A DNA stretch of 64,000 nucleotides from Liquorilactobacillus ghanensis DSM 18630 (lineage in GTDB: Bacteria; Bacillota; Bacilli; Lactobacillales; Lactobacillaceae). Positions 26,350-35,475 of the stretch are shown here, in pieces. The notes below the pieces were generated by a model. The model did not search any database and had not been told where the DNA came from. It saw only the letters and a program-made list of their open reading frames with translations. The translations under genes were made by a program, and so were the position numbers. Within the stretch, counting starts at the first letter, position 1. Each line of letters starts with the position of its first letter. The stretch is taken from contig NZ_AZGB01000027.1 in assembly GCF_001435235.1 (NCBI RefSeq), forward strand, positions 98,939-162,938, written 5' to 3'.

Positions 26350-28062
26350 GTGGCAACTTCTGAAAATGAAATCAACAAAATCACCCATAAAAATCAACGA
26401 ATGCGGCTACTGGAAATCGTACGCGTAATTCGTGCTCATGACTTTATTCGTAATTTTCTAAAACAACAGCATCCCGAAGAAATCCGCGCAGCTTTCGAAG
26501 AACTGGGTCCAACCTTTATTAAAGCCGGTCAACTGTTATCAACTCGTCCTGACCTGGTTTCCCCAGCTTTTATTGCAGAGTTCAGCAAATTACAAGACAA
26601 TGTAACTGTCGATGATTTTTCTAGCGTCAAGCAGACTTTTGAAAAGCAAACCGGTAAAAAGATCAGCGATGTTTTTCAAAGTTTTACTGAAAAGCCGTTT
26701 GCTTCTGCATCGATCGGTCAAACACACCGTGCTGTTTTAAAGGATGGAACCAAAGTTGTCATTAAAATTCAGCATCCGCAAGTCGAGGAATTAGTCGCAA
26801 CTGATCTGGCTTTATTCAGTCAAGCTTTACGTTTAATAAAATTTGTTCCTGATATTAGTGTTATCAATCCAGCGGAAGTTTTTGAAGAAGTTCGCCGTTC
26901 ATTGCTTAATGAGATCAATACCGAAAATGAAATTAAAAACGGTCAAGAATTCTACCGTTTAAATAATCATCAGGGAATTTTCTTGGTTCCCAAAGTCTAT
27001 GCAGCATATTCAACCCAAAAAGTACTTGTCTGTTCAGATATGCCGGGTACCAGCATTAAAGGATTTGCTGATCAACCATTAAGCCACGATTCCGACACAG
27101 CTGCTGCTCAAAAAAAGCAACGGACCTATTTGGCACGAGCCTTAATTGAAAACTTTATCAAACAAGTCTTTGTGGATCATTTTTTCCATGCTGACCCGCA
27201 CCCAGGGAATATTTTATTTTGGCAAGTGCCACAATTCACACCCCATATTCCGCAGCAGCCGCGGAAAGCGCCGACTAATTTACCAAACTATCGCCTAATT
27301 TATTTGGATTTTGGGATGATGGGCCGCTTGACTCCCAGTTTGGCAGACGGAATCGCCAATGTCGTCTTAGCTTTAAATACTAAAGATTCACGATCAATTG
27401 GGCAAGCTCTTTTAGCCATCTGCAATCGAACCGGAAAAGTTGATCAAGAAGAATTTTATGATCAATTATCTGTTTTCTTGGCACCTTATTTGAATAGCGG
27501 TCTTGGCGAAATTGATTTTTCAACTTTAATCTTCAGCGTTATCAAACTTTGCCGGCAAAACAATTTGCAAGCCAAACCGGAAGTTACTTTATTAATAAAA
27601 GCTTTTGGTTTATTGGAAGGATTGGTGGCACAACTGGATCCCGAGTTATCAATGATGGATGTTGCCCGACCATTTGGAAAAAAATATCTCCGGCAAAAAT
27701 TTAATTTTAAGCACGAAACCGAAGACACCTTATTAAATATCTTTCAAGCAGCTCAAGCCGCACCGCGACTGCCGCTTAAAGCCGAAAAAGTTTTTGATAT
27801 GCTTTTGCAAGGACAGGGTCGGCTGAATATCCGTTATAAAGGTCAAGATACGCTGCTTAATCGTCTGGAACAAATCATCAATCGCTTAATGATCACGATT
27901 ATTTTAGCTGCAATCATTCTCAGCTCTTCTTTATTAGTTCAAGGCAGCGCTGATCATCCAGCAATCTATAATATCGGCGTCGGTGGGTATCTAGTATCTT
28001 TTGTCATCATTATTTTTTTGATTTTAGATGAATTACGACGGCATTTTAAACACAGAAAATAA
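26350..28062 (+). CDS. ABC1/UbiB-family atypical kinase-like protein
   Basis: 570 residues from a GTG start after GAGGTGAAA. The UbiB signature KxGQ is in TFIKAGQLLSTRPDL, the Ala-rich loop in FASASIGQTHRA, VVIKIQHP carries the ATP lysine, and HADPHPGN and LDFGMMG provide the catalytic and metal-binding motifs. Two C-terminal transmembrane helices (residues ~515-535 and 545-560) place it at the membrane. UbiB relatives support isoprenoid-quinone or lipid handling. No quinone genes lie nearby, so the role here is open. Confidence 0.9.
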   Translation: MATSENEINKITHKNQRMRLLEIVRVIRAHDFIRNFLKQQHPEEIRAAFEELGPTFIKAGQLLSTRPDLVSPAFIAEFSKLQDNVTVDDFSSVKQTFEKQTGKKISDVFQSFTEKPFASASIGQTHRAVLKDGTKVVIKIQHPQVEELVATDLALFSQALRLIKFVPDISVINPAEVFEEVRRSLLNEINTENEIKNGQEFYRLNNHQGIFLVPKVYAAYSTQKVLVCSDMPGTSIKGFADQPLSHDSDTAAAQKKQRTYLARALIENFIKQVFVDHFFHADPHPGNILFWQVPQFTPHIPQQPRKAPTNLPNYRLIYLDFGMMGRLTPSLADGIANVVLALNTKDSRSIGQALLAICNRTGKVDQEEFYDQLSVFLAPYLNSGLGEIDFSTLIFSVIKLCRQNNLQAKPEVTLLIKAFGLLEGLVAQLDPELSMMDVARPFGKKYLRQKFNFKHETEDTLLNIFQAAQAAPRLPLKAEKVFDMLLQGQGRLNIRYKGQDTLLNRLEQIINRLMITIILAAIILSSSLLVQGSADHPAIYNIGVGGYLVSFVIIIFLILDELRRHFKHRK

Positions 28063-28071
28063 TTTGACGCA

Positions 28072-28125
28072 AAAATACCTTTCAAACTGAGATTTAGTTA
28101 TGAATCTCAACTTGAAAGGTATTTT
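28072..28125 (+). terminator. Nested hairpin terminator
   Basis: AAAATACCTTTCAA pairs with TTGAAAGGTATTTT, with an inner GAGATT / AATCTC stem. It follows the UbiB gene. Confidence 0.75.
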
Positions 28126-28179
28126 CATCTTAGAATTAGTGATTATTAGCAGGAAAATCCGGCGGTTTAACATTTTTTA

Positions 28180-28683
28180 TTAACGAACAAAATTGGTTGT
28201 GATTCGCTTAGTAGTTGGTGTCCGTTGTGACAGTGGCGCTGATGTTTGTCCAACAGCTAGTGAAAAGCATGGCTGAAAACCAGTTGGAATTCCGATTTGG
28301 CGGCTTAATGCCGAATCCTTAGCGACTCCCATAGCAATTGCTCCTAAAATATCACAACTTGCCAACCCGAGTTCAGTTGCAGACAATGCCATATTTTCAA
28401 CAATTCCACCGATACTCAGCAACTCCATTGGTCCGGGTGACTTGGCAGAAACAATAATGACAGTCGGTGCCCCATAATAAGGATGACGATCACTAAATCG
28501 TTCCAATTGTTCAATCACTGCCGGGGATTGCACAACCGTCAAATGAAAATTATCATACTCTCCCATTCCCACCGGCGCAGCATTAGCAGCTTGCAGTAAC
28601 TGCTGCAATTGTTCCGCCGTGATTTGGGTTGCCGGGTAGCGCCGAACTGCTTGACGTGTTAAAAGTGTCTTCATTGTATCCAT
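28180..28683 (-). CDS. Nitroreductase-family FMN protein
   Basis: 167 residues. RQAVRRYPATQITAEQL, AANAAPVGMGEYDNFHLTVV and the C-terminal GQTSAPLSQRTPTTKRI fit the nitroreductase fold. GGAGG lies 8 bases before the ATG. It is a short member of the family. Electron acceptor unknown. Confidence 0.88.
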   Translation of the reverse strand: MDTMKTLLTRQAVRRYPATQITAEQLQQLLQAANAAPVGMGEYDNFHLTVVQSPAVIEQLERFSDRHPYYGAPTVIIVSAKSPGPMELLSIGGIVENMALSATELGLASCDILGAIAMGVAKDSALSRQIGIPTGFQPCFSLAVGQTSAPLSQRTPTTKRITTNFVR

Positions 28684-28769
28684 GCTAAATTCCTCCCTTT
28701 AAACTATTTAAGCTGGCTTCAGCTGCATTATACCACAGCCATTTTTAACAGACCGATCAACTAAGAATT

Positions 28770-29183
28770 TTAAAAATTAAGTTGCGACAACTGCACCCGG
28801 CTGAGCTTTTCAATTAATGGCTGATTAGCTGGCGGCCATTGAAGCTGTGCTAATTCCGTCGGTAAAAGCCAGCGAAATTGACTAGCGGCTCGCAGTTTAA
28901 TTGCTGTTGTCTTCAACTTGGCATAATAAATATCCAATTGCACCATCCCATAATCATAGTTATAGACAAGCGGTGGCATTACAGCGGGACCAATCACTGC
29001 TTTAACCGCCAATTCTTCAAATAACTCGCGTTTTAGTGCCCGCAAAGCTGTTTCTCCTGTTTCAATTTTACCGCCGGGAAATTCCCAGTAACCGCCCCAC
29101 GGACGAGTTTGTTTTCGTTGAGTTGCTAAAATCCGATCATTATTCACAATAACTGCTATTACCGCCTTAATTTTTTTCGTCAT
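28770..29183 (-). CDS. NUDIX hydrolase, MutT-like
   Basis: 137 residues. The Nudix box is complete: GGKIETGETALRALKRELFEEL, split here as GGKIETGE and RELFEEL, and WGGYWEFPGG precedes it. This is the layout of 8-oxo-dGTP diphosphatases. It starts 10 bases after the rpiR-type gene and is probably cotranscribed with it. Confidence 0.9.
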   Translation of the reverse strand: MTKKIKAVIAVIVNNDRILATQRKQTRPWGGYWEFPGGKIETGETALRALKRELFEELAVKAVIGPAVMPPLVYNYDYGMVQLDIYYAKLKTTAIKLRAASQFRWLLPTELAQLQWPPANQPLIEKLSRVQLSQLNF

Positions 29184-29193
29184 TGCTGCTACC

Positions 29194-30030
29194 TTAAACT
29201 TTCATATCGGCAGTTAATTCTTCATGCCGCTTAATTAGTTCTTTTCGCTGGGGTTCTTGGGCAATCATCAATAAAAATAAGGTTTCCACTGCTGTCATTG
29301 CTGCTACTCGTGAAAAATAATACTCCGATTGCAGCACTTGCTGACGGACAACGGTTTTTAAATGCCAATCCGCCTGCAATGCTAGTGGTGACTCGTTTCG
29401 ATTAGTTATCGCAATAACTTTTGTCTGCTGCTGCTTGGCAACTTTAACCTGCTTGAGTAATTCCTTGGATTCGCCTGAATTTGAAATTACCAGCAAAGTA
29501 TCGGCTGCTGTTAAGTTCAATGTTTGGGCTAAAGCTGTCGCTGGTGACTGATCTGCTACAGCTAAAATTCCAATCTGATTAAAGCGATAAACTGCATCCG
29601 CGGCTACTGGAAAGGTATTGCCTTCAGCGGCTACTTGCAATAAACGACAACTAGTCAGCTGGTCAATAATTACTTTGGCTAAATCGGTGGTAAAGTTTGC
29701 TAAAGTTCCGCTAATTTCCAATTGCTTGTTTTGCTCAATAACCTTGATGGCCGATTGCCAATCATCTACTCCAGCTGCTGGAGCTGGGACTTTAGTTTGT
29801 TCAACACTTTGGGCTAACTCAATTTTTAATTGATGAAAACCAACCAAGTTTAAATTTCGGCAAAAACGTGAAATTGAAGCTTCACTGACGACAGCCAATT
29901 TGGCCAATTGTGAAATAGTTAGATCGACAATTTTAGCAGGATCTTGGAGAATGACTGCTGCGATTTTCTGATCAGCAGCTGTCATCTGCGGTTTCTTTTC
30001 ATAAATTCGCTCTAATAAATTAACTACCAT
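29194..30030 (-). CDS. RpiR-family regulator with SIS domain
   Basis: 278 residues. The N-terminal HTH_6 contains TISQLAKLAVVSEASISRFCRNL (HTH around residues 35-60) and the C-terminal SIS sugar-phosphate domain contains VAAEGNTFPVAAD and LLVISNSGESKELL. It is divergent from the RpiA-like gene and the oxidoreductase at 30134-31794, its likely targets, presumably in response to a sugar phosphate. Confidence 0.88.
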   Translation of the reverse strand: MVVNLLERIYEKKPQMTAADQKIAAVILQDPAKIVDLTISQLAKLAVVSEASISRFCRNLNLVGFHQLKIELAQSVEQTKVPAPAAGVDDWQSAIKVIEQNKQLEISGTLANFTTDLAKVIIDQLTSCRLLQVAAEGNTFPVAADAVYRFNQIGILAVADQSPATALAQTLNLTAADTLLVISNSGESKELLKQVKVAKQQQTKVIAITNRNESPLALQADWHLKTVVRQQVLQSEYYFSRVAAMTAVETLFLLMIAQEPQRKELIKRHEELTADMKV

Positions 30031-30133
30031 TCAAATTACCCGCTTTCTTGATTGACAATTACTTAGTTTCATCATATCATAGTTTTGAAAATAATTTTCA
30101 AATTATTTTGTTCATGAAATTAATTTTAAGGAG

Positions 30134-30817
30134 TTGATAATTATCCGACCACTTATCAGTACTGCTCTCAAAATGATCAAACCTCACCAAGTAATCAGTC
30201 TTGGTGGTGGCAGTAATGTTGCTCAACTAACACAAGCGATCGCAGCCGCAAAATTACCATTACAGCTTTTCAGTCCTTCTAACGACACACGCCAGCTGGG
30301 AGCAAAGTTAAAACTGCAAATTGCAGCTCAACCACCCGTATCTGCAATCGATTTAGCCTTTGATGGCTGTGACAGTTTAAATCAACAACTACAAGCTTTG
30401 AAAAGTCGTGGCGGAATCCACACTTTAGAAAAGATTTTTGCCGCGCAAGCCAAACGTTATTGTATCTTGGCTCCCCGCAGTCGTATGAAAGCTCAGCTTG
30501 ATCCAGCGCTGCCGTTAACTTTAGAAGTAATCCCGCCGGCCAGCAATCAAGTGATCAACTGGATCAGTCAGTTTAATAACTATCAACCACAGCTGCGAAA
30601 AACTGCAACCGGTACTCCTCAGCTAACAATCAATGGTAATCAACTAGTTGATTGTTATGCAACTAACGATTGGCAGCATATCACTGAATTTAATCAAAAG
30701 ATCAGCCAATTCAATGGTGTCGTTGGAACCTCTTATTTTGAAAACTTGGTAACTGAAGCATTACTATTTGACCCTGATGAAAAAGTTCACTATTTGCGAA
30801 AGGACGAATTAAAATGA
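30134..30817 (+). CDS. Divergent ribose-5-phosphate isomerase A-like protein
   Basis: About 225 residues. It matches the RpiA layout: SLGGGSN in place of GLGTGST, DLAFDGCDS in place of D-G-A-D-E, KSRGGIHTLEKIFA in place of KGGGGAxxxEK, and LAPRSRMKAQL in place of VDESK. Several catalytic-site residues are therefore changed, so isomerase activity is doubtful. The start is odd: TTG at 30134 directly touches AAGGAG, whereas ATT (30140) and ATC (30143) are correctly spaced. It overlaps the downstream oxidoreductase gene by four bases and is divergent from an RpiR regulator. Confidence 0.72.
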   Translation: MIIIRPLISTALKMIKPHQVISLGGGSNVAQLTQAIAAAKLPLQLFSPSNDTRQLGAKLKLQIAAQPPVSAIDLAFDGCDSLNQQLQALKSRGGIHTLEKIFAAQAKRYCILAPRSRMKAQLDPALPLTLEVIPPASNQVINWISQFNNYQPQLRKTATGTPQLTINGNQLVDCYATNDWQHITEFNQKISQFNGVVGTSYFENLVTEALLFDPDEKVHYLRKDELK

Positions 30818-31794
30818 AAAAATACAATTGGTCACTAATCGGAACCGGTGTAATTGCCAATGAAATGGCAGATGCACTTAATGTTGTTAACGGACAAATT
30901 TATGCAGTCAGTGCCCAAAATCAAGCGGCAACACAAAAATTTGCGCAAGCTAAAAAAATCACGAAAGTTTTTACCGATCCCTTGGAAATGATCAACGATC
31001 CCAAAACAGATGTTGTTTATATCGCCACTCCACACACTTTCCATTATCAATATATCAAAGCAGCTTTACAAGCCGGAAAACACGTCTTCTGCGAAAAAGC
31101 TATTACAGTCAATGCTCAACAATTTGATGAAGTCCAAGCTCTGGCTCAGAAAAAGAACTTAATTTTGACGGAAGGCTTTACTCTATTTCATATGCCGATT
31201 TATCAAAAAGTTCAACAACTGATTACTGCAGGCAAATTAGGTGAAATCAAACTGGTCCAAGTCAACTTTGGTAGTTTGAAAGATTATAATCCGCAAAATC
31301 GCTTTTTCAGCAAAGAATTAGCTGGCGGAGCTTTACTTGATATCGGTGGTTACGCGACAGCTTTTGCTCGTTTGTTTTTAAGTCAACAGCCAAACAATGT
31401 ATTAACAACTGTCAAATTTTTTGAAACCGGCGTTGATGAACAATCTGGTATTATTTTAAAAAACGCCCAAGAACAAATCGCTGTAATCAGCCTCTCATTA
31501 CGCGCAAAGCAGCCGAAACGCGGTGTAATTTCTGGGACAAAAGGCTATGTTGAAATTGAAAACTATCCGCGCGCAACGACAGCCAAAATCACTTATACGA
31601 CTGATGCTCACCAACAAAGCAGTGAAATCCTGACTAGTGGTAACAGTGCTGATGCGTTGAAATACGAAGTACAAGATATGCAGCGTTTCATGGAACAAGG
31701 TCATGATGATGGTCAACTAGCTTTATCGCATGACGTTGCTCACTTGCTTGGCAGTATCCGCACCGCTTGGGGACTAAAATATCCATTTGAATAA
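30814..31794 (+). CDS. Gfo/Idh/MocA-family oxidoreductase
   Basis: 326 residues. N-terminal Rossmann motif SLIGTGVIANEMA, then VYIATPHTFHY, and HVFCEKAITVN corresponds to the EKP signature (Pro replaced by Ala). The C-terminal sugar-binding half has GGALLDIGGY. Such enzymes oxidise or reduce sugars or cyclic polyols with NAD(P). It is translationally coupled (ATGA) to the RpiA-like gene, so a sugar-phosphate linked role is likely. Confidence 0.9.
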   Translation: MKKYNWSLIGTGVIANEMADALNVVNGQIYAVSAQNQAATQKFAQAKKITKVFTDPLEMINDPKTDVVYIATPHTFHYQYIKAALQAGKHVFCEKAITVNAQQFDEVQALAQKKNLILTEGFTLFHMPIYQKVQQLITAGKLGEIKLVQVNFGSLKDYNPQNRFFSKELAGGALLDIGGYATAFARLFLSQQPNNVLTTVKFFETGVDEQSGIILKNAQEQIAVISLSLRAKQPKRGVISGTKGYVEIENYPRATTAKITYTTDAHQQSSEILTSGNSADALKYEVQDMQRFMEQGHDDGQLALSHDVAHLLGSIRTAWGLKYPFE

Positions 31795-31828
31795 ACTTAT
31801 TTTCCCTTACTTACAAGCTAACTATCCT

Positions 31829-31852
31829 TGCCAGCGTTAAAGCGCTGGCTTT
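31829..31852 (+). terminator. Intrinsic terminator
   Basis: GCCAGCG and CGCTGGC around a 6-base loop, then TTTTG. Confidence 0.8.
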
Positions 31853-31943
31853 TGTATTCTTAATTATTATAAGTTACCAGGTAATCTTGCTTACTGATTA
31901 AACATCAATTCAATTAAGCCTTTTGAGTTCAATTCTTATAGTT

Positions 31944-33191
31944 TTATTTAATATTTTTGCTCAAATTTGGCGTTACTATTGTAAGCATAATTAACCAAAT
32001 AACACCACAGATCAAATAAATTACTGCCCCATTACTGCTGGCTTGAAAAAGGAATGTAAAAAACAAGGTACCCACTGGAAACATAATCGTGCTGGCCGTC
32101 GTCATTGTTGACATGACTCTGCCCAAAATATCAATTGGGGTCATTTTTTGAATATATACTTGTGTCGTTATGTTTAACACCGATACTCCCAACCCTCCAA
32201 TCAGCATTGTAACTGAACCCCAAACAATAATCATTGTAATCTTAGCTATTTGCATAAAAATAAGTCCAAGCGATAAAAAGTAAAATCCACAAATAAATAG
32301 TGGGATAATAATTCTAGCTTTTCCCCCTCTATTAGCAGATAAAAAGTTCAGCAAAATTCCAGCTAATAACCCGCCAATTGCATTAAACATATCCAAAATT
32401 CCAATCAAAGTATTGCCTAAATGAAGCTGGGTATTAATAATATAAGGCAATCCCATATTAATCGAAGAAAACATAAAATTCAAAACTACAGCAATAATGA
32501 TTAACCTTTTAATTAATGGTTGCTGGACAATATAATTTAAACCCTTTTTAAAGTTGGTAAATTGTGACTGCGTTTTTACGGCAATACCTTGCGCTAGACG
32601 ATCTTGATAATGAAATTTCATAGTTAAAGTCAACAAGCTGGTAAACAGCAATGCCAAGATTTCAATCCAAACAAAAACTTGAAATCCTAATACGGCATAT
32701 ACACCAACTCCTAGTACCGGTGCAAAAATATTAGCAAATGAAGTTGCTGCACTTGTTAATGAACTTAACTGTTGAATTTTTGCTTCATTAACTAATTCAT
32801 GAACTGCAGCTGCGTACGCTGTAGTCGCAAAAACAACTGCTGCTGAGTTAATTGAAACAAAGACTATGACCGGAATAAATTTAAACAGTCCTTTAAAAAT
32901 ATCAATTGTCATTCCTAAAAACAATATAGCAATTATTCGGATTATCATACTTATTAAAATAATATTTTTATGCGGATATTTATCCACCAAATTACCAATC
33001 GGTACCATACAGATTAAACTGATAATTGGGCCAACTACCAGATCAATTCCAAAACTTAGTGCCGAATGCGTTTGATTCAATAACATTAGTCCTAAACCGT
33101 AAATAAACATATTACTACTTAAAGAACTAACCAAATTACTAGTAATATCTTTAAAAATTTGCTGATTTGATTCACGATTTGTAATTTCCAA
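31944..33191 (-). CDS. MFS transporter, probable efflux type
   Basis: About 415 residues with twelve hydrophobic segments and the A-motif-like GNLVDKYPHKN after the second helix. It is of the enterobactin-exporter/macrolide-efflux-like branch (MFS_3). The start is a TTG at 33191 because GGAGGAGGT stands six bases ahead; the ATG at 33209 is part of that site. It is divergent from an Rgg regulator across ~80 bases and is a likely target. Substrate unknown. Confidence 0.85.
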   Translation of the reverse strand: MEITNRESNQQIFKDITSNLVSSLSSNMFIYGLGLMLLNQTHSALSFGIDLVVGPIISLICMVPIGNLVDKYPHKNIILISMIIRIIAILFLGMTIDIFKGLFKFIPVIVFVSINSAAVVFATTAYAAAVHELVNEAKIQQLSSLTSAATSFANIFAPVLGVGVYAVLGFQVFVWIEILALLFTSLLTLTMKFHYQDRLAQGIAVKTQSQFTNFKKGLNYIVQQPLIKRLIIIAVVLNFMFSSINMGLPYIINTQLHLGNTLIGILDMFNAIGGLLAGILLNFLSANRGGKARIIIPLFICGFYFLSLGLIFMQIAKITMIIVWGSVTMLIGGLGVSVLNITTQVYIQKMTPIDILGRVMSTMTTASTIMFPVGTLFFTFLFQASSNGAVIYLICGVIWLIMLTIVTPNLSKNIK

Positions 33192-33258
33192 TTTTCTACC
33201 TCCTCCCATTGATTATTTTAATTTTATCAGTAGAATAGAAAATAAATTCAAGGATATT

Positions 33259-33274
33259 GTTGCAAATCTGCAAC
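33259..33274. promoter_or_regulatory. Candidate Rgg operator
   Basis: GTTGCA and TGCAAC form a perfect inverted repeat with a 4-base centre in the short gap between the divergent rgg and MFS genes. Confidence 0.45.
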
Positions 33275-33288
33275 TAAGAGGTTGAGAC

Positions 33289-34191
33289 ATGGAAAAAGTT
33301 GGAATAACTGTTCGAAAAATCCGTTTGATTAAAGGAATAGCTCAAAAACAGGTTTATGCTGGCATCATTTCACGATCATTTGCTAATCGATTTGAGAGTG
33401 GAGAAAACGATATTCAATCTGAAAAACTTTTTAAAATATTAAATAATTTGGCAATCTCACCTAGCGAATTTCAATATATTAACAACTCATATAAATTACC
33501 ATTAATAGATCAGCTCTTAACTAAGATTAATTATCTATATGAAACCCATGCTTTTAGCGCTTTAGCTCATTGGTTGCAGCAACATCAAGATAGTAATAAC
33601 CCTCAGATTCAAATCGTTGCTGGGTACGCAGAATTATTATTAATAACCTTCAGTCACCACAATTTCCCTTTAAGCCGAAATATTAAAATCATGCTATATC
33701 ATTTATTGGATAAAAAGAATTGGACTCTACAAGAAATTAAACTAGTCAGCACAATAATTCCCAGTATTGCCACCCACCAAGAATTCAAGATTTCCATTCC
33801 TAGGATAACTGAACAGATGGAACAAAATTGTGCTAAATATTTAACCAAATATGCAGATTATTTTGAAGTTAACAATGAGTTGATAAACTACTATGGTGTT
33901 GTTTTACAAACATATTTAAACGATTCTGCTTATTCAGCCGCGTATAAATTCAAAGAAAAATTTATCAAGTTAGACGATCAGCTATTAGACTGGAACGCCA
34001 GCATAACTAAACAATTATGGTTGGCCATATGGGAATTATATTTTGGAGATTTTAAGCTAGGAAAACAAAAAGTTACTGATATTTTAACTTTCAAAAAGTT
34101 ATTTAATTCAAAGATCGATTTAAATATTGAATCTATCATTTCTGTTCGTTTAAAAACTGCCAAGACCTATCGCAAAAACCTGCTTAAATAA
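33289..34191 (+). CDS. Rgg/GadR/MutR-family transcriptional regulator
   Basis: 300 residues. The N-terminal XRE-type HTH (residues ~5-60; RKIRLIKGIAQKQVYAGIISRSFANRFESGEN) is followed by an all-helical region as in Rgg proteins, which bind short hydrophobic peptide pheromones. No convincing SHP-type peptide ORF was found nearby. Its last ~37 codons and half of its terminator are duplicated 5.6 kb downstream (39718-39846). Confidence 0.88.
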   Translation: MEKVGITVRKIRLIKGIAQKQVYAGIISRSFANRFESGENDIQSEKLFKILNNLAISPSEFQYINNSYKLPLIDQLLTKINYLYETHAFSALAHWLQQHQDSNNPQIQIVAGYAELLLITFSHHNFPLSRNIKIMLYHLLDKKNWTLQEIKLVSTIIPSIATHQEFKISIPRITEQMEQNCAKYLTKYADYFEVNNELINYYGVVLQTYLNDSAYSAAYKFKEKFIKLDDQLLDWNASITKQLWLAIWELYFGDFKLGKQKVTDILTFKKLFNSKIDLNIESIISVRLKTAKTYRKNLLK

Positions 34192-34208
34192 GCAAAAATG
34201 GAACTAAG
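34080..34208 (+). repeat. 129-bp direct repeat, left copy (3' end of rgg)
   Basis: Matches 39718-39846 with three mismatches over 129 bases. It covers the last codons of rgg, its stop codon and the first arm of its terminator. After GGAACTAAG the sequence changes into foreign DNA. Confidence 0.92.
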
Positions 34209-34225
34209 TATGAACTATATTTCTT

Positions 34226-34330
34226 TTAAACTCTCAAGTAAATAACTTTTTTGCGATATTTGGGTGTAAACACTATGTGATATTTACAATTTCATCTCGT
34301 ATGTGCTAAGCTATTATCGTCTTCTGACAA
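34226..34330 (-). pseudogene. IS200/IS605-type TnpA fragment
   Basis: From a TTG at 34330 (GGAAG eight bases upstream) the frame reads SLAHTR, an in-frame TGA where the family has Trp, then NCKYHIVFTPKYRKKVIY before it ends. This is the N terminus of the Y1 transposase TnpA of IS200-type elements. The stop and the loss of the remaining ~110 residues make it a dead remnant. It directly abuts the left end of the sugar-PTS island. Confidence 0.88.
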
Positions 34331-34333
34331 TAC

Positions 34334-34397
34334 AAAAACTTCCTTTCGTACAGTTTTGGTTGATAGCCAAAAACTATTATATCGAAAGGAAGTTTTT
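34334..34397. mobile_element. IS200-type left-end hairpin
   Basis: AAAAACTTCCTTTCG (34334-34348) and CGAAAGGAAGTTTTT (34383-34397) form a 15-bp inverted pair just upstream of the TnpA fragment, as in the subterminal end structures of IS200/IS605 elements. Confidence 0.75.
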
Positions 34398-34501
34398 CTC
34401 GCTAAAGCTCTTTTGACACCCACAAATAAAGCTTGTGGTTTATTTAACGAATTAATTAATAATAAAACTATTTATTTACTGATAACACAAAACAAGCAAT
34501 T

Positions 34502-35272
34502 TTAATCACCATTTACATTTTGTTTAACTTTTTTGTTGTACAAAGCTACCCCTTTAATAACGTCTTGCAAAGTACCAATTTTATTTCCCTCTGAATAATA
34601 TCCATCAAGTACTCCACTTTTTTGTAGTAAGGTTTGCTTAAAAGCAACCTTAGCGTTCCACTCTGTAATATCCACATCTGCTAAGCATTTGTGAAGTGCT
34701 GTCAAAGGTAACATGTCTTTTCCTCCACAGGTAAACAAAGTACCATGTGAATTTAAAAGAAATCCATTTCGCAATGCTTTATTTCCTAATTTTTTTATTT
34801 CTTCTGAAACATACTTTGCCAATTCTTCGGTACACATTGGATGCCATTTTAGTGTTCTTATTTCTTGTAATTTTTGTGTTGCTTCTGTTACATTGGGCAT
34901 ATTCAATCCCGTTGTTGCCCAAAACATTGCCTGATCGGCGTGTGAATGAAATACACATTTTATATCTGGGTTAGCATCATAAATAGCTTCATGCATATTA
35001 ATTTCTCTAGTAACTTTACCTGTTCCAGAAATAACTTTTCTAGTATGTGGTTGAATTACAAGAATTTGATCAGCACTTAGTTGTCCTAAATAAGCTTCCG
35101 ACATCATTGTTGGTGTCATTACGTAAAATTCTTCATTATTTTCATCTTTAACACGAATACTGATATTTCCTCCAACAATATTGGTATCTCGACGATCCAT
35201 TGTTTCTCTTACGACCTTAGCCAAATCTTCTCTTTCAAACTCAAATGGTATACGACCTGCTGGAAATTCCAT
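34502..35272 (-). CDS. Class II aldolase (FucA/RhaD-like)
   Basis: About 256 residues. Zinc ligands are visible in VFHSHADQ and in NSHGTLF, and NMHEAIY carries the catalytic Glu region. The family cleaves ketose-1-phosphates such as fuculose- or rhamnulose-1-phosphate. It is the last gene of a PTS operon, with a PfkB-family kinase encoded divergently, so it probably splits the sugar phosphate that enters through the PTS. An in-frame TTG two codons upstream overlaps the previous gene. Confidence 0.85.
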   Translation of the reverse strand: MEFPAGRIPFEFEREDLAKVVRETMDRRDTNIVGGNISIRVKDENNEEFYVMTPTMMSEAYLGQLSADQILVIQPHTRKVISGTGKVTREINMHEAIYDANPDIKCVFHSHADQAMFWATTGLNMPNVTEATQKLQEIRTLKWHPMCTEELAKYVSEEIKKLGNKALRNGFLLNSHGTLFTCGGKDMLPLTALHKCLADVDITEWNAKVAFKQTLLQKSGVLDGYYSEGNKIGTLQDVIKGVALYNKKVKQNVNGD

Positions 35273-35274
35273 AA

Positions 35275-35463
35275 TCAATCTTTCCTTTCAAATTTATAAT
35301 TTTTATTTACTTTATCTATACCGAATTTATTAATTAAAATCCCAAAAGCAATTACAAAGATATTTATCCAATAAATTTTAAAACCTATAGCTAGTACAAA
35401 TAACAAGAATGTTAAAAAACTAAGCAAAGTCCAAAACGTTTTACTTTTTCTAAAAAAACTCAT
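35275..35463 (-). CDS. Small membrane protein in PTS operon
   Basis: 62 residues with two hydrophobic helices (about 10-28 and 31-48) and charged ends. It lies between the IIC and aldolase genes and overlaps the latter's frame by a few bases. No family recognised. It may assist the transporter. Confidence 0.6.
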   Translation of the reverse strand: MSFFRKSKTFWTLLSFLTFLLFVLAIGFKIYWINIFVIAFGILINKFGIDKVNKNYKFERKD

Positions 35464-35475
35464 CTATAACACTTC

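Noticed and set aside
34192..34500. Rgg-associated short hydrophobic peptide gene
   Set aside because: The only short ORF just after rgg (MELSMNYISFKLSSK) overlaps the IS200 remnant in antisense and lacks the hydrophobic profile expected for such a pheromone.
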